Positions 62,579-64,000 of a stretch of 64,000 bases of DNA are shown here, in pieces. Made by a program: the position numbers and the translations under genes. Each line of letters opens with the position of its first letter. Position 1 is the stretch's first letter. Source of the DNA: Nocardia terrae (GTDB lineage: Bacteria > Actinomycetota > Actinomycetes > Mycobacteriales > Mycobacteriaceae); assembly GCF_009760405.1 (NCBI RefSeq), contig NZ_WRPP01000003.1, forward strand, positions 868,001 to 932,000. Reading direction: 5' to 3'. The notes under the pieces were generated by a model that saw nothing but the letters and a program-made list of their open reading frames with translations, searched no databases and was not told the DNA's origin.

Positions 62579-63112
62579 TCACGGCGTCCATCCCAAAGTG
62601 AGCTCGGTGCGGCGCACACCCGCCACCTCGTCGGAATCCAAGGCGGACAGCCACTCTCGCAGCGAGCGCGCCGCGCCCGCCACCGCCAGCTCCGCGTCCG
62701 GGTCCACCTCCAGCCAGGGCACCAGCACGAACGCGCGATTGTGCGCCTGCGGATGCGGCAGCGTCAGCACCGGATCCAGGCTGCGCACCACCACCCGCAC
62801 ATCGCGGCGGCGCCGCTCGGCCCACACCACGTCCACGTCCAGCGTGCGCGCGCCCCAGCGGACCTCGCGCACCCGCCCCGCGGCCTGCTCCAGCTCCTGG
62901 CCCAGCCGTAGCCAGTCCGAGGGCTCCAGGGCCGGATCCTCGGCCACCAGAACGGCATTCAGGTAGTCCTGCTGCGGCACCCCACCCCAGGGCGGCGTGG
63001 AATACACCGACGAGACCGCCGTCACGCGCGGGCCCAGCGCCGCCACGACGCTGCGCAGATGCGCCAGCCGGTCACCCAGGTTGGATCCGATCGACAGGAC
63101 TACGCGGGTCAC
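62579..63112 (-). CDS. folK: 6-hydroxymethyl-7,8-dihydropterin pyrophosphokinase
   Basis: The 177-residue enzyme has VVLSIGSNLGDRLAHL, YSTPPWGG, DYLNAVLVAE, the catalytic WGARTLDVDVVW and LPHPQAHNRAFVLVP. GTG 63112 overlaps the folB stop by 4 bp. Folate pathway step after FolB. Confidence 0.95.
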   Translation of the reverse strand: MTRVVLSIGSNLGDRLAHLRSVVAALGPRVTAVSSVYSTPPWGGVPQQDYLNAVLVAEDPALEPSDWLRLGQELEQAAGRVREVRWGARTLDVDVVWAERRRRDVRVVVRSLDPVLTLPHPQAHNRAFVLVPWLEVDPDAELAVAGAARSLREWLSALDSDEVAGVRRTELTLGWTP

Positions 63113-63507
63113 CGTTCCACTCCTCCACGCCGGCGGGACGTGACTACTCGAACGTCTTCGAAGGTATGCGGAATCGGCGCGAAAGGCTTGTGCAGCACCA
63201 CTTCCACGGCCTCGATGCGGGGATCGGCCATCACGTCGTCCGCGATGTTCGAGACCACCGTCTCGATCAGGTCGCGCGGCTCACCGGCCACGATCCGCAC
63301 CACCTGCTCGGCGAGCTCGCCGTAGTGGATGGTGTCGGCGATGTCGTCGGACTTGGCGGCCGCGGTGAAATCCGTCCACAGCGTCAGGTCCACGACGAAC
63401 TCCTGGCCGTCGCGCTTCTCGAAGTCGAAGACGCCGTGATAGCCGAACACGCGCAGACCGCGCAGTTCGATCCGGTCCCCGGACAATCCGATTCGATCGA
63501 TGCTCAC
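63109..63507 (-). CDS. folB: Dihydroneopterin aldolase
   Basis: The 132-residue enzyme has the FolB start IELRGLRVFGYHGVFDFEKRDGQEF, the catalytic E/K set in TIHYGELAEQVVRIVAGE, and LHKPFAPIPHTFEDVRV at the end. It overlaps folK and folP by 4 bp each, so the cluster is coupled. Confidence 0.95.
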   Translation of the reverse strand: MSIDRIGLSGDRIELRGLRVFGYHGVFDFEKRDGQEFVVDLTLWTDFTAAAKSDDIADTIHYGELAEQVVRIVAGEPRDLIETVVSNIADDVMADPRIEAVEVVLHKPFAPIPHTFEDVRVVTSRRRGGVER

Positions 63508-64000
63508 AGCGACTCCCCCGCCGCGCGCCGGTATCGCTCGCGCAGCCGCCGGGCGGCATTGGTGGTCGCGTCGACCACCGCGATGGCGTCCAGCGAGGAC
63601 CGCACATCGTGCACCCGCACACCCCAGGCCCCGTGCTCGGCGGCCAGGGCGGAAATGGTGGCGGTGGCGACCTCGCGGCCGTCGGGCGGGCGCGGACCCT
63701 GCTCGTCGGCCAGCAGCCCGCCCAGGAAGCGCTTGCGGGAGGCCCCGATCAGGACCGGGATCCCCGCGTCCATCATCTCGGTCATGCGATAGAACATGCC
63801 GCCCAGCAACTCCCAGTTGTGGTCGGCGTTCTTGGCGAAGCCCAGACCCGGATCCAGCACCAGCTGCCCGAAGTCGACGCCGCCCGCGAGCGCGAACTCG
63901 ACCTGCGCGTTCAACTCCTCCCAGACCTTGGTCACCACATCGTCGTACTGTTCGGCCGGGCCGGTGTGCTCATAGTTGGCGTCGGCCCGCCAGTGCATGA
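63504..64000 (-). CDS. folP: Dihydropteroate synthase, C-terminal part (cut by window edge)
   Basis: The visible 165 residues of this TIM-barrel enzyme include MHWRADANYEHT, VLDPGLGFAKNADHNWELL, VLIGASRKRFLG and VRVHDVRSSLDAIAV, all typical of DHPS (sulfonamide target) and of FolP1. The N-terminal part lies outside the window. It overlaps folB by 4 bp. Confidence 0.94.
   Translation of the reverse strand, partial: MHWRADANYEHTGPAEQYDDVVTKVWEELNAQVEFALAGGVDFGQLVLDPGLGFAKNADHNWELLGGMFYRMTEMMDAGIPVLIGASRKRFLGGLLADEQGPRPPDGREVATATISALAAEHGAWGVRVHDVRSSLDAIAVVDATTNAARRLRERYRRAAGESL

Overview
The window is high-GC actinobacterial DNA from the order Mycobacteriales (Corynebacteriales), most likely a Nocardia or a close relative (Nocardiaceae). 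This rests on gene order: large parts follow the Mycobacterium tuberculosis blocks folP1-folB-folK-panC-panD-coaX-lysS-lsr2-clpC1 and rlmB-cysS-ispF-ispD-carD-lpqE-radA / canB-mutY almost gene for gene. PE/PPE genes are absent, and sterol side-chain degradation genes, the regulator kstR and the haem-degrading enzyme gene mhuD are present. I see no tRNA or rRNA gene, CRISPR array, prophage or intact insertion sequence. Species identity is inference.

Layout. 1-1.1 kb: a truncated AraC-type regulator diverges from a small membrane protein gene. 1.2-6.0 kb: kptA, then a leftward DUF4129 / membrane protein / MoxR ATPase / DUF58 / membrane protein operon. 6.3-10 kb: a UDP-glucose dehydrogenase-family gene, a GT4 mannosyltransferase (mgtA-like) and zapE, all leftward. 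10-12 kb: a TetR regulator with twin palindromes, a small protein and a luciferase-like oxidoreductase. 12.2-19.9 kb: a six-gene leftward sterol side-chain operon (fadE34-type, chsE1, chsE2, chsH2, chsH1, ltp2) divergent from kstR, with a perfect KstR operator between them. 20.2-25.9 kb: a trehalose-6-phosphate phosphatase fused to a GH15 hydrolase, then a zinc/manganese-type ABC uptake operon. 26-35.6 kb: mutY, canB, a DUF4232-like gene, radA, lpqE and carD-ispD-ispF-cysS-rlmB. The diadenylate cyclase gene disA, normally next to radA, is missing from this locus. 35.7-48.6 kb: an accessory mix including enoyl-CoA hydratase and acyl-CoA dehydrogenase genes, mhuD, OsmC, a small multidrug transporter with an azoreductase under a divergent TetR, an ABC exporter facing a two-component system, a VWA protein and a PhyH-type dioxygenase. 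48.7-64 kb: clpC, a secreted lipase, DUF1772, an FHA-HTH regulator, lsr2, lysS, a cysteine dioxygenase-rhodanese pair, and the pantothenate/CoA and folate genes to the window edge.

The most interesting signal is upstream of the cysteine dioxygenase-rhodanese pair. A promoter is placed to start a leaderless 13-codon reading frame with tandem Cys codons. The end of this frame overlaps the first of three mutually exclusive hairpin arms. This looks like a cysteine-responsive attenuator controlling cysteine catabolism. Other points worth attention are the rearranged KstR locus, the disA gap, a possible 44-codon gene coupled to the DUF58 gene, and several well-formed operators and inverted repeats.
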